NCBI GenBank assembly: GCA_947074105.1 | Contig: CAMTON010000003.1 | Location: 1-64,000 of the forward strand | Source: an uncultured Bacteroidales bacterium | GTDB taxonomy: Bacteria; Bacteroidota; Bacteroidia; Bacteroidales; JAUNSR01 | DNA length: 64,000 bases | Direction: 5' to 3' | Part shown: one piece after another, positions 9,609 to 18,371 of the stretch | Layout of the letters: each line of letters opens with the position of its first letter | Position numbering within the stretch: the first letter of the stretch is position 1 | Made by a program: the position numbers and the translations under genes | The notes under the pieces: generated by a model | Databases searched by the model: none | What the model saw: only the letters and a program-made list of their open reading frames with translations | What the model was told of the DNA's origin: nothing

Positions 9609-9674
9609 ACAGTGGCAATATGACAACCGAACGATGACAATATTACAACTGTACAGTGACAATATTGTCATCGT
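9609..9674. repeat. three tandem 22-bp repeats containing TGACAATATTGTCA
   Basis: Units 9609-9630, 9631-9652 and 9653-9674 are each 22 bases and imperfectly alike, with shape AC(A/G)(G/A)TG(G/A)CAATAT(T/G)(G/A). The third contains the perfect 14-base palindrome TGACAATATTGTCA (9657-9670), set in a longer near-palindrome 9651-9676 bounded by GTAC. TGNCA-type pentamers recur every 22 bases, two helical turns, so they face the same side of the DNA. The array lies about 150-210 bases upstream of kduI and looks like a multi-site operator. Confidence 0.7.
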
Positions 9675-10000
9675 ACACCTTTTTCTGAAAGCAGACTCTC
9701 CTCAGAAAGAATATACCTACAAACAATACATACTGAAAATCAATTTGTTTGATATTTACGTTTGTTTATTAAAACCCAAAACGTATTTTTTTCATCTGTT
9801 TATTTAAATCCATGTATTATAAAATATTTTTTTCTGTTGCCGGAAAAGGATCTTAAACATTATAATCTTAATCTATAAAACAATTATTAAAACTTTTTTA
9901 CCATGAAAAATGACATTTTTTCAGCATTAATGATTCGGCTTAATCTTAGTCGATTATTTTATCCGGAAATCTCTTTCAGGATTGTATATCTACAAATAAA
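9675..10000. other. non-coding stretch between the 22-bp repeats and the lacI-type gene
   Basis: No convincing gene is seen. A plus-strand TACGTTTG (9757-9764) resembles a -7 box, and a 36-codon reading frame starts at 9903, but neither has supporting features. The right end merges with the terminator of the LacI-type gene. Confidence 0.4.
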
Positions 10001-10001
10001 A

Positions 10002-10042
10002 AAATCCGTCTAATGCTTATTATATAAGTCATCAAACGGATC
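10002..10042 (-). terminator. terminator of the LacI-type regulator gene
   Basis: The segments ATCCGTCTAATGCTTAT (10004-10020) and ATAAGTCATCAAACGGAT (10025-10042) form an imperfect hairpin. On the minus strand it is followed by a run of T (A-rich 9994-10004). It lies directly after the stop codon region at 10046. Confidence 0.7.
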
Positions 10043-10045
10043 TTT

Positions 10046-11071
10046 TCATATACTCTTAAGAGTCGATTCACGCTCTATCAGTTCAGGCTTGATTATTATG
10101 GTCTGACAGGTATCATTATCCTTTTCTGCATCAAGTTTATTCATAAGTAATTCAGCTGCGTTTTCTCCCATTGTTTTATTGAAAAGCTCAAACGAAGTAA
10201 GTGACGGAGAAAAATAGTTTACAAATGGTTCATTGGCTACTCCTACGACACCATAATCCTCGGGAATTCTGTAACCTGCCTTTTTTAAAGTATCTATAGC
10301 TGTGATAGCGGGATAATCGCCTGCCGCAAAAATAGCATCAGGCATCTCTGAGAACTCCAGTATTCTTCTTGCCGCATCAATACCGGTGGGCATTGTAATA
10401 GTATTGTAGAAGATATATTCATCATGAAACTCCAGTTTGAGATCATTAACAGCCTGTTTGTAACCTGCCAGTCTTTCACGATATTCCAGAAGACTCTGAG
10501 GTCCGGCAAAATGAACAACTCTTTTATATCCTCTTGCCGCAAGATGTTCTACAGCCTTATATCCCATCATAAAATTATCATTGATGACATAGTCTATATC
10601 CGGCAGTTCGGGAATGCGATCGAAAAAAATCACCGGCACACGCTCCATCATCTGGCTCAGATGTTTATAATCTTCAGTTTCTGAAGCTATAGATATAATT
10701 ATTCCGTCAACCTTCTTATTAAGCATTGCCTTTATGGCTTCTACTTCTTTATCGTATGACTCATTTGACTGAGAAATAATAACGCTGTAGCCGTGCGACT
10801 GCGCAACACTTTGTATACCTCCGATAACCGAAGCAAAAAAATGGCGGTCTATACGGGGAACTATAACTCCGATTACAAGTCCCCTCCCGGTACGAAGATG
10901 ATGAGCAACGGGGTCAGGATGAAAATTAAGTTCCCTGGCCAGTTCCCTTACAGCTTCCTTCATTTTCTTACTTATACGCGGATGATCCTTTAAGGCTCTT
11001 GATATAGTTGAAGGAGTTGTGTTCAGTCTTTTGGCCAGATCGTATATTGTTATTTTTTGCTTTGGAATCAT
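10046..11071 (-). CDS. LacI-family transcriptional regulator
   Basis: The 341-residue protein has an N-terminal helix-turn-helix (ITIYDLAKRLNTTPSTISRA, residues about 7-26) and hinge (FHPDPVAHHLRTGR, about 51-64). A periplasmic-binding-protein-like effector domain follows, starting at VIGVIVPRIDRHFF and including FAAGDYPAI and a C-terminal LTSFELFNKTMGENAAELL. It is located upstream of, and on the same strand as, the kdu genes, so it probably senses a uronate or KDG-like intermediate and controls them. Effector and target are inferred from position. A perfect 16-base inverted repeat lies in its leader. Confidence 0.93.
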   Translation of the reverse strand: MIPKQKITIYDLAKRLNTTPSTISRALKDHPRISKKMKEAVRELARELNFHPDPVAHHLRTGRGLVIGVIVPRIDRHFFASVIGGIQSVAQSHGYSVIISQSNESYDKEVEAIKAMLNKKVDGIIISIASETEDYKHLSQMMERVPVIFFDRIPELPDIDYVINDNFMMGYKAVEHLAARGYKRVVHFAGPQSLLEYRERLAGYKQAVNDLKLEFHDEYIFYNTITMPTGIDAARRILEFSEMPDAIFAAGDYPAITAIDTLKKAGYRIPEDYGVVGVANEPFVNYFSPSLTSFELFNKTMGENAAELLMNKLDAEKDNDTCQTIIIKPELIERESTLKSI

Positions 11072-11090
11072 TTATATTCTTTTAAAAAGA

Positions 11091-11130
11091 GAATCTCTTA
11101 TATTTGAGTCAGGACAAATATAAGAGATTC
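11091..11130 (-). terminator. perfect 16-bp inverted repeat: terminator and/or lacI control site
   Basis: GAATCTCTTATATTTG (11091-11106) and its exact complement (11115-11130) flank an 8-base loop. On the minus strand TCTTTTT follows, so it can terminate the upstream lipoprotein gene. The right arm also contains CAAATATA (11115-11122), which reads TATATTTG on the minus strand. It could therefore be the -7 box of the regulator gene, placing a transcript start within the loop. A double role is possible. Confidence 0.6.
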
Positions 11131-11156
11131 ACGGCTTTATAATATAATTTGAAGTT

Positions 11157-11978
11157 TTATTCGCTGAGTTTTCTTTGCAGATAGTTAATCTTACCTTCTG
11201 CTATATCATTTTCTTGTCTTAATCGGTGAATATCAAAAAGTATCATTGCCAGTTCAAAAGATTTTGCGATGCTTTTCTGTGCCGTTTTATCAATATATGT
11301 TACATAATTTTTTCCGCCGGTATATGTAACCTTTATCTTTTTATCAATATTATCGGCAATAAATGCAATTGCACCATTATCTTTTCCTCTTTTGTAGGTA
11401 ACGATCTCTGAACTGTTACCACCATCGTTAAAGCGATAGTTTGTTCCTCCGTCATAAGGAATTTCAGATGTTGACACCGATTGTCCGGAATCCGGAATAT
11501 CAAGTTTCACACCGGTATGGTTGATATTTCCTTTTCCAAAATAAACGCTGCTCAAATAAATATCACCGTTTTCATAGACTCCGGAACGCAGATAACTTCT
11601 TTCAACGTTTTTTTCTACACCCATCCCCTTATATACAAATGTGCCTTTGTCTTCATATTCAGATTTAACGAAATCAAAACTGTCTTTAAGAGAGTCTGCG
11701 ATATGTGTCTGAATCCGCAAAAGAGAATCCGTATAATTGTATGTCTGTTGGTTTTCTTTAAGCTCAATCTTCCACATCAGCTTTATCGACTGTTTAATAA
11801 GATCGAATTCCTTAGGATAAGTAGATTTCAGGGAGTCGATATATATCTTCGCAGTGTTCAGCTGTCCTGAATCATAATAACCTGTTGCGTCATTAAAAAT
11901 TTGTTGAGCTTTTTGTTTATCATTATTACATGAAGATAGAAGCAATACTGCTGAGAAAAAATAAAAAAATGATTTCAT
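11157..11978 (-). CDS. hypothetical lipoprotein with helical N-terminal part
   Basis: I do not recognise the family. The 273-residue product starts with a short signal and lipobox LLSSC (Cys 17), so it should be a lipoprotein. Residues about 20-115 look helical, with a TPR-like feel (FNDATGYYDSGQLNTAKIYIDS) and the sequence LRIQTHIADSL. Residues about 116-230 are rich in Gly, Tyr, Ser and Asp and probably form beta strands. The C-terminus is again helical (LRQENDIAEGKINYLQRKL). It follows the RSH gene on the same strand, 46 bases away, and may be co-transcribed with it. Confidence 0.7.
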   Translation of the reverse strand: MKSFFYFFSAVLLLSSCNNDKQKAQQIFNDATGYYDSGQLNTAKIYIDSLKSTYPKEFDLIKQSIKLMWKIELKENQQTYNYTDSLLRIQTHIADSLKDSFDFVKSEYEDKGTFVYKGMGVEKNVERSYLRSGVYENGDIYLSSVYFGKGNINHTGVKLDIPDSGQSVSTSEIPYDGGTNYRFNDGGNSSEIVTYKRGKDNGAIAFIADNIDKKIKVTYTGGKNYVTYIDKTAQKSIAKSFELAMILFDIHRLRQENDIAEGKINYLQRKLSE

Positions 11979-12024
11979 ATATAGTTTTATGAGAATATGA
12001 GTTCGATTGTTTTTAATTAATTAT

Positions 12025-14238
12025 TTAAGATACTCTTTCTACGAATTTTACTCCTTTTACACTTTGTATCTTCTTTATAAGTGAATTCAGAGAAGCAAGA
12101 TTATCGACAAAAACACTTAAATGACCCTGAAAAAGGCCGTCGTTAGAATCTATTGATATAGAGCGAAGCGTAAGATTTTTCTCTTTAGATATTACGGAGG
12201 TAATATTGGTAACGATACCGATATCATCATTTCCTATCACTTTAAGAGTGATCGAATATTTTCCGCCATAATTTCCTGACCATTTTGCTTTCACAACTCT
12301 GTAAGGGTATCTAAGTTGCATTTGCTTAGCGTTTGAGCAGTCAACACGATGTATCTTTATTCCACCCTGAATTGAAACGAATCCGAAAACGTCGTCACCA
12401 AAAATAGGATTACAGCACTTTGCCAGTTTATATTCAAGGCCTTTAAGATTCTGTTCTATTATAAGAACATTGTCTTTCGCTTCCGTATCATCGGAAACCT
12501 GAGCGACCTGTGTGTAATTTTCGGCTGTACGGTTTTCCATAAGTTGCGGAGTTTCCTCAAAATGCTCAAGCTCAATATATTGATCTATAAATTTATTTAT
12601 ATCAATTTCTTCTTTTGCAAGAGAATAATAGAAGCTTGTCATCGTTTTATACCCCAGCTTCTTTATAAGACGCATAAGAATACCTTCGGATAAATCTTTC
12701 TTTCTGTTTTTAAAACGGCGAAAAAGAAGTTCTTTACCAAATTCAGCATCCTTATGTTCCAGCTCTTTAAGCGACTGTTTGATTTTAATCCTGGCTTTTG
12801 AAGTACATACAATATTAAGCCAGTCCTGTTTTGGAGTTTGCTGTGGAGATGTAAGAACTTCTATCTGGTCTCCACTGTTGAGTTTATGAGTGATTTTTAC
12901 GTTCTTATTATTGATTTTTGCACCGATACACTTTGTTCCTAATCTGGAATGTATCATAAAAGCAAAGTCAAGTACAGTAGCTCCTTTGGGAAGTTTGTGA
13001 AGATCTCCGTTAGGAGTAAATACAAATATTTCTTCGTTATAAAGATCCATCTGAAAATCTTTCATCAGTTCATTTGGAGAACTGTTGTTTTCAAGAACTT
13101 CTCTTATATTGCTCAGCCACTGGTCTACAACATTTTCACTTTTTATCCCTTTGTATTTCCAGTGTGCGGCAAGTCCGCGTTCTGCAATTTCATCCATACG
13201 TTTGGTACGGATCTGGACTTCTACCCATTTTCTGTCAGGCCCGAGCACTGTGATGTGCAAAGATTCGTAACCATTGCTTTTAGGAATAGAAAGCCAGTCT
13301 TTAAGTCGTTTTGGATTTGGCTGATACATATCGGTGATGATAGAATATACCTGCCAGCATTCAGCTTTTTCTAAGACCTGATCAGAATCAAGAATAACTC
13401 TGATAGCAAAGAGATCGTAAATATTTTCTAGATCAGTATTTTGTTTTTTTATTTTATTCCAGATAGAATAAATAGATTTTGTGCGCCCTTTGATTTCAAA
13501 TTTCAGACCTGTTTCTTCAAGTTTCTTTTTAATCGGTTCGATGAATGACTGAATATAAAGATCACGGCTCTTTTTAGTCTCATTCAGCTTTTTTGCAATA
13601 TCAGTGTATACATCTCTGTGCTGATATTTCAGTGTAAGATCCTCAAGTTCCGATTTTATTGAGTATAACCCCAGACGGTGTGCAAGAGGAGTATAAAGAG
13701 ATGCACATTCCTGCGCTATTTTCAGGCGATATTCTTCATTGGGATGATGATTTATCAATCTCATAAGAGTCAGACGGTCGGCAATCATAATAATGATCAC
13801 ACGAATATCTTCCGCAAAAGACAACAGAAGTTTTCTGAAATTATCAGATTCGATAACTTCATTTTTCACATATAAGGAATTTACTTTAAGAAGACCTTCG
13901 ATTATATTTTCAATATCGGCACCAAATTCTGCGGCAATCTCAGAAGATGATATTATGCCGCTTTCACTTAAAGGATAAAGCAAAGCTGCAACTATGGCGC
14001 TTTTCTTCAACCCTACTTCTTTCATTAGGGTGATGGAAGTATTGATATTCTTAAGAAGAAGATTTATACCGTTCTCTGTCCTTGTATATACTTCTTTATC
14101 GATCCCCTGTTTTAAGAGAAACTTTATTTTGCTTATTTCTTCCGCAGTAAATATATTTTTGAAATCCTCTTCAAAAAGTCTTAATTTAGATTTTAGTTCT
14201 TCTTTTTCTTCTTCAGTAAAAAATGATAAATCTGTCAT
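12025..14238 (-). CDS. long RelA/SpoT homologue, (p)ppGpp synthetase with degenerate hydrolase site
   Basis: The 737-residue protein has the full long-RSH architecture: an HD-like region (about 40-190), synthetase domain (about 235-350), TGS (about 400-460), a CC/zinc-finger region (CCNP near 605-610) and a C-terminal ACT domain. The synthetase motifs look intact, including GRTKSIYSIW, GYESLH and EVQIRT (Glu 340). The RxKD motif typical of bifunctional enzymes is present as RLKD (311-314). The hydrolase HDxxED motif is instead YPLSES (Tyr 88-Pro 89), and the earlier conserved His is absent. It should make but not degrade (p)ppGpp, so a second RSH with hydrolase activity is expected elsewhere in the genome. 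Confidence 0.93.
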   Translation of the reverse strand: MTDLSFFTEEEKEELKSKLRLFEEDFKNIFTAEEISKIKFLLKQGIDKEVYTRTENGINLLLKNINTSITLMKEVGLKKSAIVAALLYPLSESGIISSSEIAAEFGADIENIIEGLLKVNSLYVKNEVIESDNFRKLLLSFAEDIRVIIIMIADRLTLMRLINHHPNEEYRLKIAQECASLYTPLAHRLGLYSIKSELEDLTLKYQHRDVYTDIAKKLNETKKSRDLYIQSFIEPIKKKLEETGLKFEIKGRTKSIYSIWNKIKKQNTDLENIYDLFAIRVILDSDQVLEKAECWQVYSIITDMYQPNPKRLKDWLSIPKSNGYESLHITVLGPDRKWVEVQIRTKRMDEIAERGLAAHWKYKGIKSENVVDQWLSNIREVLENNSSPNELMKDFQMDLYNEEIFVFTPNGDLHKLPKGATVLDFAFMIHSRLGTKCIGAKINNKNVKITHKLNSGDQIEVLTSPQQTPKQDWLNIVCTSKARIKIKQSLKELEHKDAEFGKELLFRRFKNRKKDLSEGILMRLIKKLGYKTMTSFYYSLAKEEIDINKFIDQYIELEHFEETPQLMENRTAENYTQVAQVSDDTEAKDNVLIIEQNLKGLEYKLAKCCNPIFGDDVFGFVSIQGGIKIHRVDCSNAKQMQLRYPYRVVKAKWSGNYGGKYSITLKVIGNDDIGIVTNITSVISKEKNLTLRSISIDSNDGLFQGHLSVFVDNLASLNSLIKKIQSVKGVKFVERVS

Positions 14239-14317
14239 GCCTACCCCTCCTCAAATCTATTTATTGCAATAATATGAGTTTTATTGTATGCGAATATACT
14301 TTTTTTATCTTAAGTAG

Positions 14318-14347
14318 TTTGTCTTTTATTTGTATTTTGTACATTTG
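14318..14347 (+). promoter_or_regulatory. promoter of the DUF4301 gene
   Basis: TTTG at 14318-14321 and TACATTTG at 14340-14347 fit the Bacteroidetes -33 and -7 boxes with an 18-base spacer. The predicted transcript start near 14354 leaves a leader of about 38 bases before the ATG at 14392. Confidence 0.65.
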
Positions 14348-14391
14348 AATATTCATTTTAGAGGTTGAATAATAAATTCATATAACTTGTT

Positions 14392-15909
14392 ATGTTTACA
14401 TCAGAAGACTTGGCTTTATTGCAAAAGAAAGGTATAACTCCGGAAAAGGTGGAAAGTCAATTATTGTCATTCAAAGAAGGTTTTCCTTACCTTGAAATCA
14501 AATCCGGTGCGACGATCGGAGAAGGCATTTTAGCATTAAACGATGATGCTATCGAAAGATATCAGAATATCTGGGAAAAATATCTTCATGAAAATAAGCA
14601 AATATTAAAGTTTGTTCCTGCATCAGGAGCTGCGAGCCGAATGTTTAAAGACCTTTTTGAGTTTTTAAACAGTCAAAGAGATAAGCCGGAAACTGAATTT
14701 GAAAAAATATTTTTCGACAATATCAAAAACTTTGCTTTTTATAATGACCTTGATTCTGCTTGCATTAAAAACGAAAATGCTCCTATTGAAGAGCTGATCG
14801 AAAAAGGTGAATACAAGCCTGTTGTTGCGAATCTTCTTTTAGAAAAAGGTCTTAATTACGGATCTCTTCCGAAAGGAGTTCTTAAATTCCATAATTATCA
14901 GGATGGAGCAAGAACAGCTATGGAAGAACATCTTGTGGAAGGAGCTCTTTACTGTGCTAACGGAAAAGGAGAGGTCAATCTTCATTTTACTGTTTCTCCT
15001 GAACATCTTTCTTTTTTCGAAAGACTTGTAAATGAAACAAAAAGTAAATATGAGAAAAGATATGGCATAAAGTACAATGTTTCTTTCTCTGTACAGAAGT
15101 CTTCAACAGATACTGTTGCTGCAGATTCTGAAAACAATCCTTTCAGAGAAAATGATAAGATACTTTTCCGTCCGGGCGGACACGGCGCTTTGATTGAAAA
15201 TCTTAATGAGATGTCATCTGATGTTATCTTTATTAAGAATATCGATAATGTGGTTCCGGACAAACTTAAACCTTCGACTATAAAATACAAACAGGCTTTA
15301 GGTGGTCTTCTTGTAAGTCTTCAGCAAAAGATATTTTCTTATCTTGATCTTCTTGAAAGCGGAAGATACACTCACGAACAGTTGCTTGAAATGGTAAGAT
15401 TTCTTCAACATACATTGTTTGTCAGAAATGATAACACAAAGACATTCGAAGACTCCGAACTTGCAATTTATCTTATCAACAAATTCCGCCGTCCACTAAG
15501 AATTTGTGGTATGGTTAAAAATGTCGGAGAACCCGGAGGAGGTCCTTTCATAGCATTTAATAATGACGGATCATCTTCACCTCAGATTTTAGAAAGCTCT
15601 CAGATTGATAAGAATAATCCTGAAGCAATGGAAGCATTTAATAATTCTACTCACTTCAACCCGGTAGACCTTATTTGTGCAACACGCGATAAAGAAGGAA
15701 ATTCTTATAATCTTATTGATTTTGTTGATCCTAAAACCGGATTCATTTCTTTGAAATCAAAAAATGGAAAAGAACTTAAAGCTCTTGAGCTTCCTGGTCT
15801 TTGGAATGGTGCAATGTCAGACTGGAATACTGTTTTCGTTGAAGTTCCTATCGAAACTTTCAATCCTGTTAAAACAGTAAACGACCTGCAAAGACCTCAA
15901 CATCAATAA
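14392..15909 (+). CDS. DUF4301 family protein
   Basis: The 505-residue soluble protein matches the DUF4301 family common in Bacteroidetes. Near residues 78-88 it has FVPASGAASRMFKDL, resembling the nucleotide-binding loop of sugar nucleotidyltransferases. Other recognisable parts are FRPGGHGALIENLN (about 262-275) and CGMVKNVGEPGGGPF (about 370-384), both rich in glycines as expected for ligand loops. There is no signal peptide or membrane segment. A nucleotidyltransferase-like activity is only an inference from the loop; no substrate is known to me. It is transcribed divergently from the RSH gene. Confidence 0.8.
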   Translation: MFTSEDLALLQKKGITPEKVESQLLSFKEGFPYLEIKSGATIGEGILALNDDAIERYQNIWEKYLHENKQILKFVPASGAASRMFKDLFEFLNSQRDKPETEFEKIFFDNIKNFAFYNDLDSACIKNENAPIEELIEKGEYKPVVANLLLEKGLNYGSLPKGVLKFHNYQDGARTAMEEHLVEGALYCANGKGEVNLHFTVSPEHLSFFERLVNETKSKYEKRYGIKYNVSFSVQKSSTDTVAADSENNPFRENDKILFRPGGHGALIENLNEMSSDVIFIKNIDNVVPDKLKPSTIKYKQALGGLLVSLQQKIFSYLDLLESGRYTHEQLLEMVRFLQHTLFVRNDNTKTFEDSELAIYLINKFRRPLRICGMVKNVGEPGGGPFIAFNNDGSSSPQILESSQIDKNNPEAMEAFNNSTHFNPVDLICATRDKEGNSYNLIDFVDPKTGFISLKSKNGKELKALELPGLWNGAMSDWNTVFVEVPIETFNPVKTVNDLQRPQHQ

Positions 15910-16126
15910 TATTTAATATTTTATTGATGAGTTATTATGATAATCATTCATTTTGATTCAGTCATAATTATCAATTAAATCTTTCTTATTTTTTATTTAG
16001 CTCTGTAATATCAGATAAATAGATATTTATTATTTAAATGAGCTTAGAGTTATATGAATGTAGTCACCGGTAAATGAAAATATACAGATACCGTGCAACA
16101 AAAGAAATAAGTCAATAATACCTGAA

Positions 16127-16172
16127 GGCTCTGAAAGAATTAATTCTAATAAAAATTCTTTCAGGGCTTTTT
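16127..16172 (+). terminator. rho-independent terminator downstream of the DUF4301 gene
   Basis: CTGAAAGAATT (16131-16141) pairs with AATTCTTTCAG (16154-16164), extended by GGCT/GGCT-type pairs and followed by TTTTTT. It lies about 220 bases after the stop. The intervening stretch 15910-16126 holds only an imperfect long hairpin (about 15922-15977) and no gene. From here to 16313 I see nothing further. Confidence 0.7.
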
Positions 16173-16313
16173 TATTAATCCTGTTTTATATCTTTATTGT
16201 AAAGATTTTGTCTGATTTACTATTTATATGCTTCATATAAGATATTTTCAAAATCATTTTTATACATTCGGTTGTTTATTTAGTATAATTAATCACTTGA
16301 CATTTTATATATT

Positions 16314-17126
16314 ATGAAGAATGAAGCTTTGTTTAATGCCTGTAGAAGCGGAGATATTCTTCTTTTTAAAGAGGCACTTTTAAATACTCCTAATCTAAAT
16401 ATTGTTGATTCTGAAGGATGGGCTCCCCTTCATTATGCGTCTGAAAACGGTTTTTTTGATATTATTTCTTTATTGATAAATAATGGAGCAGATGTCAACT
16501 TCGCAAATCCATCAGGCTTTACACCATATCATATTCTCATGATGTGTGAACACTACAATCACAACATTGTAAATGAACTTTATAATGCCGGTGCTGTAAT
16601 GGGTTCTAAACTTCATGTTGCAATATTGCTTAATGACACATCAGAAATCAACAGATATATTTCTAAACTTGAACTTATAAACTCTATAGACGAGATAGGA
16701 AATACACCTCTCCATATTGCCGTGGCAATTAATCGTAATGATCTTATTCTGCCACTTATAAATGCCGGAGCAAGAGTAAATAAAGCTGATATATTTTCGT
16801 CAACTCCTCTGCACGAATGCTCCGCTACCGGAAACTTATTTTCCCTTAAACTTCTTCTTTCTATGGGGGGAGACCCTAACATGAAGGATTACAACGGAAG
16901 AAATTCCCTTATCCTTGCTGCCGGAAACGGACAGGGAGAGATTGTCAAGACTTTGTTGAATTTTGGAATTGATATCGATCTTCAGGATAATTTCGGAAAT
17001 ACTGCTCTACATTATGCATATGAGAATGAAGAATATATGATAGTAAAATCACTCCTGGAACATAATGCCTCTACTGAAATAAAAAATGAAGATGGCTTGG
17101 TTCCGGAATTATTATCTCCTCATTAA
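16314..17126 (+). CDS. ankyrin-repeat protein
   Basis: The 270-residue protein consists almost entirely of about seven ankyrin repeats. Clear units include GWAPLHYASENGFFDIISLLINNGADVN (about 39-66), GNTPLHIAVAINRNDLILPLINAGARVN and GNTALHYAYENEEYMIVKSLLEHNAS near the end. No signal peptide, membrane segment or extra catalytic domain is visible, so it is probably a cytoplasmic binding scaffold. Nothing in the neighbourhood points to a partner. The ATG at 16314 places the first repeat helix immediately at the N-terminus, which fits the family. Confidence 0.88.
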   Translation: MKNEALFNACRSGDILLFKEALLNTPNLNIVDSEGWAPLHYASENGFFDIISLLINNGADVNFANPSGFTPYHILMMCEHYNHNIVNELYNAGAVMGSKLHVAILLNDTSEINRYISKLELINSIDEIGNTPLHIAVAINRNDLILPLINAGARVNKADIFSSTPLHECSATGNLFSLKLLLSMGGDPNMKDYNGRNSLILAAGNGQGEIVKTLLNFGIDIDLQDNFGNTALHYAYENEEYMIVKSLLEHNASTEIKNEDGLVPELLSPH

Positions 17127-17456
17127 TGAGTCTCTTTCGAATGTATTAATAAGTTTCTATAATTTCATCTTAAATTATTCAAGGTATATAAAAACGTAGC
17201 AGTTGGTTTAACAATATTATATCTAAATACAAACTTCAGAATCCCGGTTAACCATATATGCACATAACATATTTTGTTTAGGAATATTACAGAGAAAACA
17301 AAATCATCATAGACATCAATTCACTTTACCATAGATATAGGATGCATTATAAAATAAAAAATAGCTATATTTTATCCACTAATAATTTATTTGCTATCGC
17401 CGTAATCGTATATCTGATTAAGTTTTACCACGATTTAGCTCTGACATCAATAAAAT
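17127..17456. other. AT-rich intergenic stretch
   Basis: Between the ankyrin gene and the terminator at 17457 I find no gene, RNA or repeat; stops occur in every frame. Confidence 0.5.
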
Positions 17457-17500
17457 AAAACAGCACCTGAATACCTTTGTAGGAATTCAGGTGCTGTTTT
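17457..17500. terminator. strong bidirectional terminator
   Basis: AAAACAGCACCTGAA (17457-17471) and TTCAGGTGCTGTTTT (17486-17500) are perfectly complementary around a 14-base loop, with T-rich sequence on either side. It can end the zinc-ribbon/Nif3 operon on the minus strand and any transcript from the ankyrin gene. Confidence 0.85.
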
Positions 17501-17611
17501 ATTTTTATATGACTAAATGAACTACATTAATGCAAACAAGTACATTTAATTGATATTAATTCAATAAGTACTTTTTTAAACAAAGCTATCAAACAGTCAG
17601 AATTTATAATA

Positions 17612-18370
17612 TTAAGCTTCTAGAGCTAAATCCGGGTCAATCATAATACGACCACAATATTCGCAAACGATAACTTTCTTACGCAGTTTAACATCAAGTT
17701 GGCGCTGAGGCGGGATCTTGTTAAAACAACCACCACAAGCATCACGCTGAATAGTTACAACAGCCAAACCATTTCTTGCATTTTTTCTGATGCGTTTGAA
17801 AGCCTGAAGAAGTCTTGGTTCAATATTGGTTTCAACATCTTTTACCTGATCTCTCAACACTTCCTCATCATTTCTTGTTTCTTCGATGATCTCGTTCAAC
17901 TCACCTTTTTTATTTGCAAGATCAATTTTTCTGTCTGCCAAAAGTGCTGAAGCTCTTTCTGATTCATCTTTTTTGCTTGCTTCAGAAGAAGTATATTCAC
18001 GAATTCTTTTTTCGCTAAGTTCAATCTCAAGGTTCTGGAATTCAATTTCCTTTGTAAGGAAGTCAAACTCACGGTTATTTTTTACATTATCCTGCTGAGC
18101 TGTGTATTTTACAATAAGAGCTTTCGATTCTTCGATTTCGTTTTTCTTATTTACAACAGATTTCTGTAGGTCTTCAATATCATGAGCATAATTATTGATA
18201 CGAGTCTCCAAACCTGCGATTTCATCTTCCAAATCCTGAACCTCAAGAGGAAGCTCACCGCGAAGTGTTTTAATTCTATCAATCTCTGATAACATTGTCT
18301 GTAGTTTATAAACCGCTTTCAGGCGTTCTTCTACTGACATTTCCGAGTCATGATTTTTTGAAATAGCCAT
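17612..18370 (-). CDS. coiled-coil protein with C4 zinc ribbon
   Basis: Residues about 10-190 of this 252-residue protein form a long charged coiled coil. The C-terminus carries a four-cysteine zinc ribbon: CGGC near 211-214 and CEYC near 236-239. This is the architecture of the C4-type zinc-ribbon family (CT398/YbgI-neighbour type), which commonly sits next to nif3-like genes in Bacteroidetes and elsewhere. Here it starts one base after the Nif3-like stop, so both are translated from one message. A nucleic-acid-related or chaperone-like role has been suggested for such proteins but the function is unproven. Confidence 0.88.
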   Translation of the reverse strand: MAISKNHDSEMSVEERLKAVYKLQTMLSEIDRIKTLRGELPLEVQDLEDEIAGLETRINNYAHDIEDLQKSVVNKKNEIEESKALIVKYTAQQDNVKNNREFDFLTKEIEFQNLEIELSEKRIREYTSSEASKKDESERASALLADRKIDLANKKGELNEIIEETRNDEEVLRDQVKDVETNIEPRLLQAFKRIRKNARNGLAVVTIQRDACGGCFNKIPPQRQLDVKLRKKVIVCEYCGRIMIDPDLALEA

Positions 18371-18371
18371 T

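Noticed and set aside
9903..10013. 36-codon plus-strand frame after the 22-bp repeats
   Set aside because: No matching promoter spacing, no recognisable product, and its end runs into the terminator of the convergent regulator gene. Kept only as a remote possibility.
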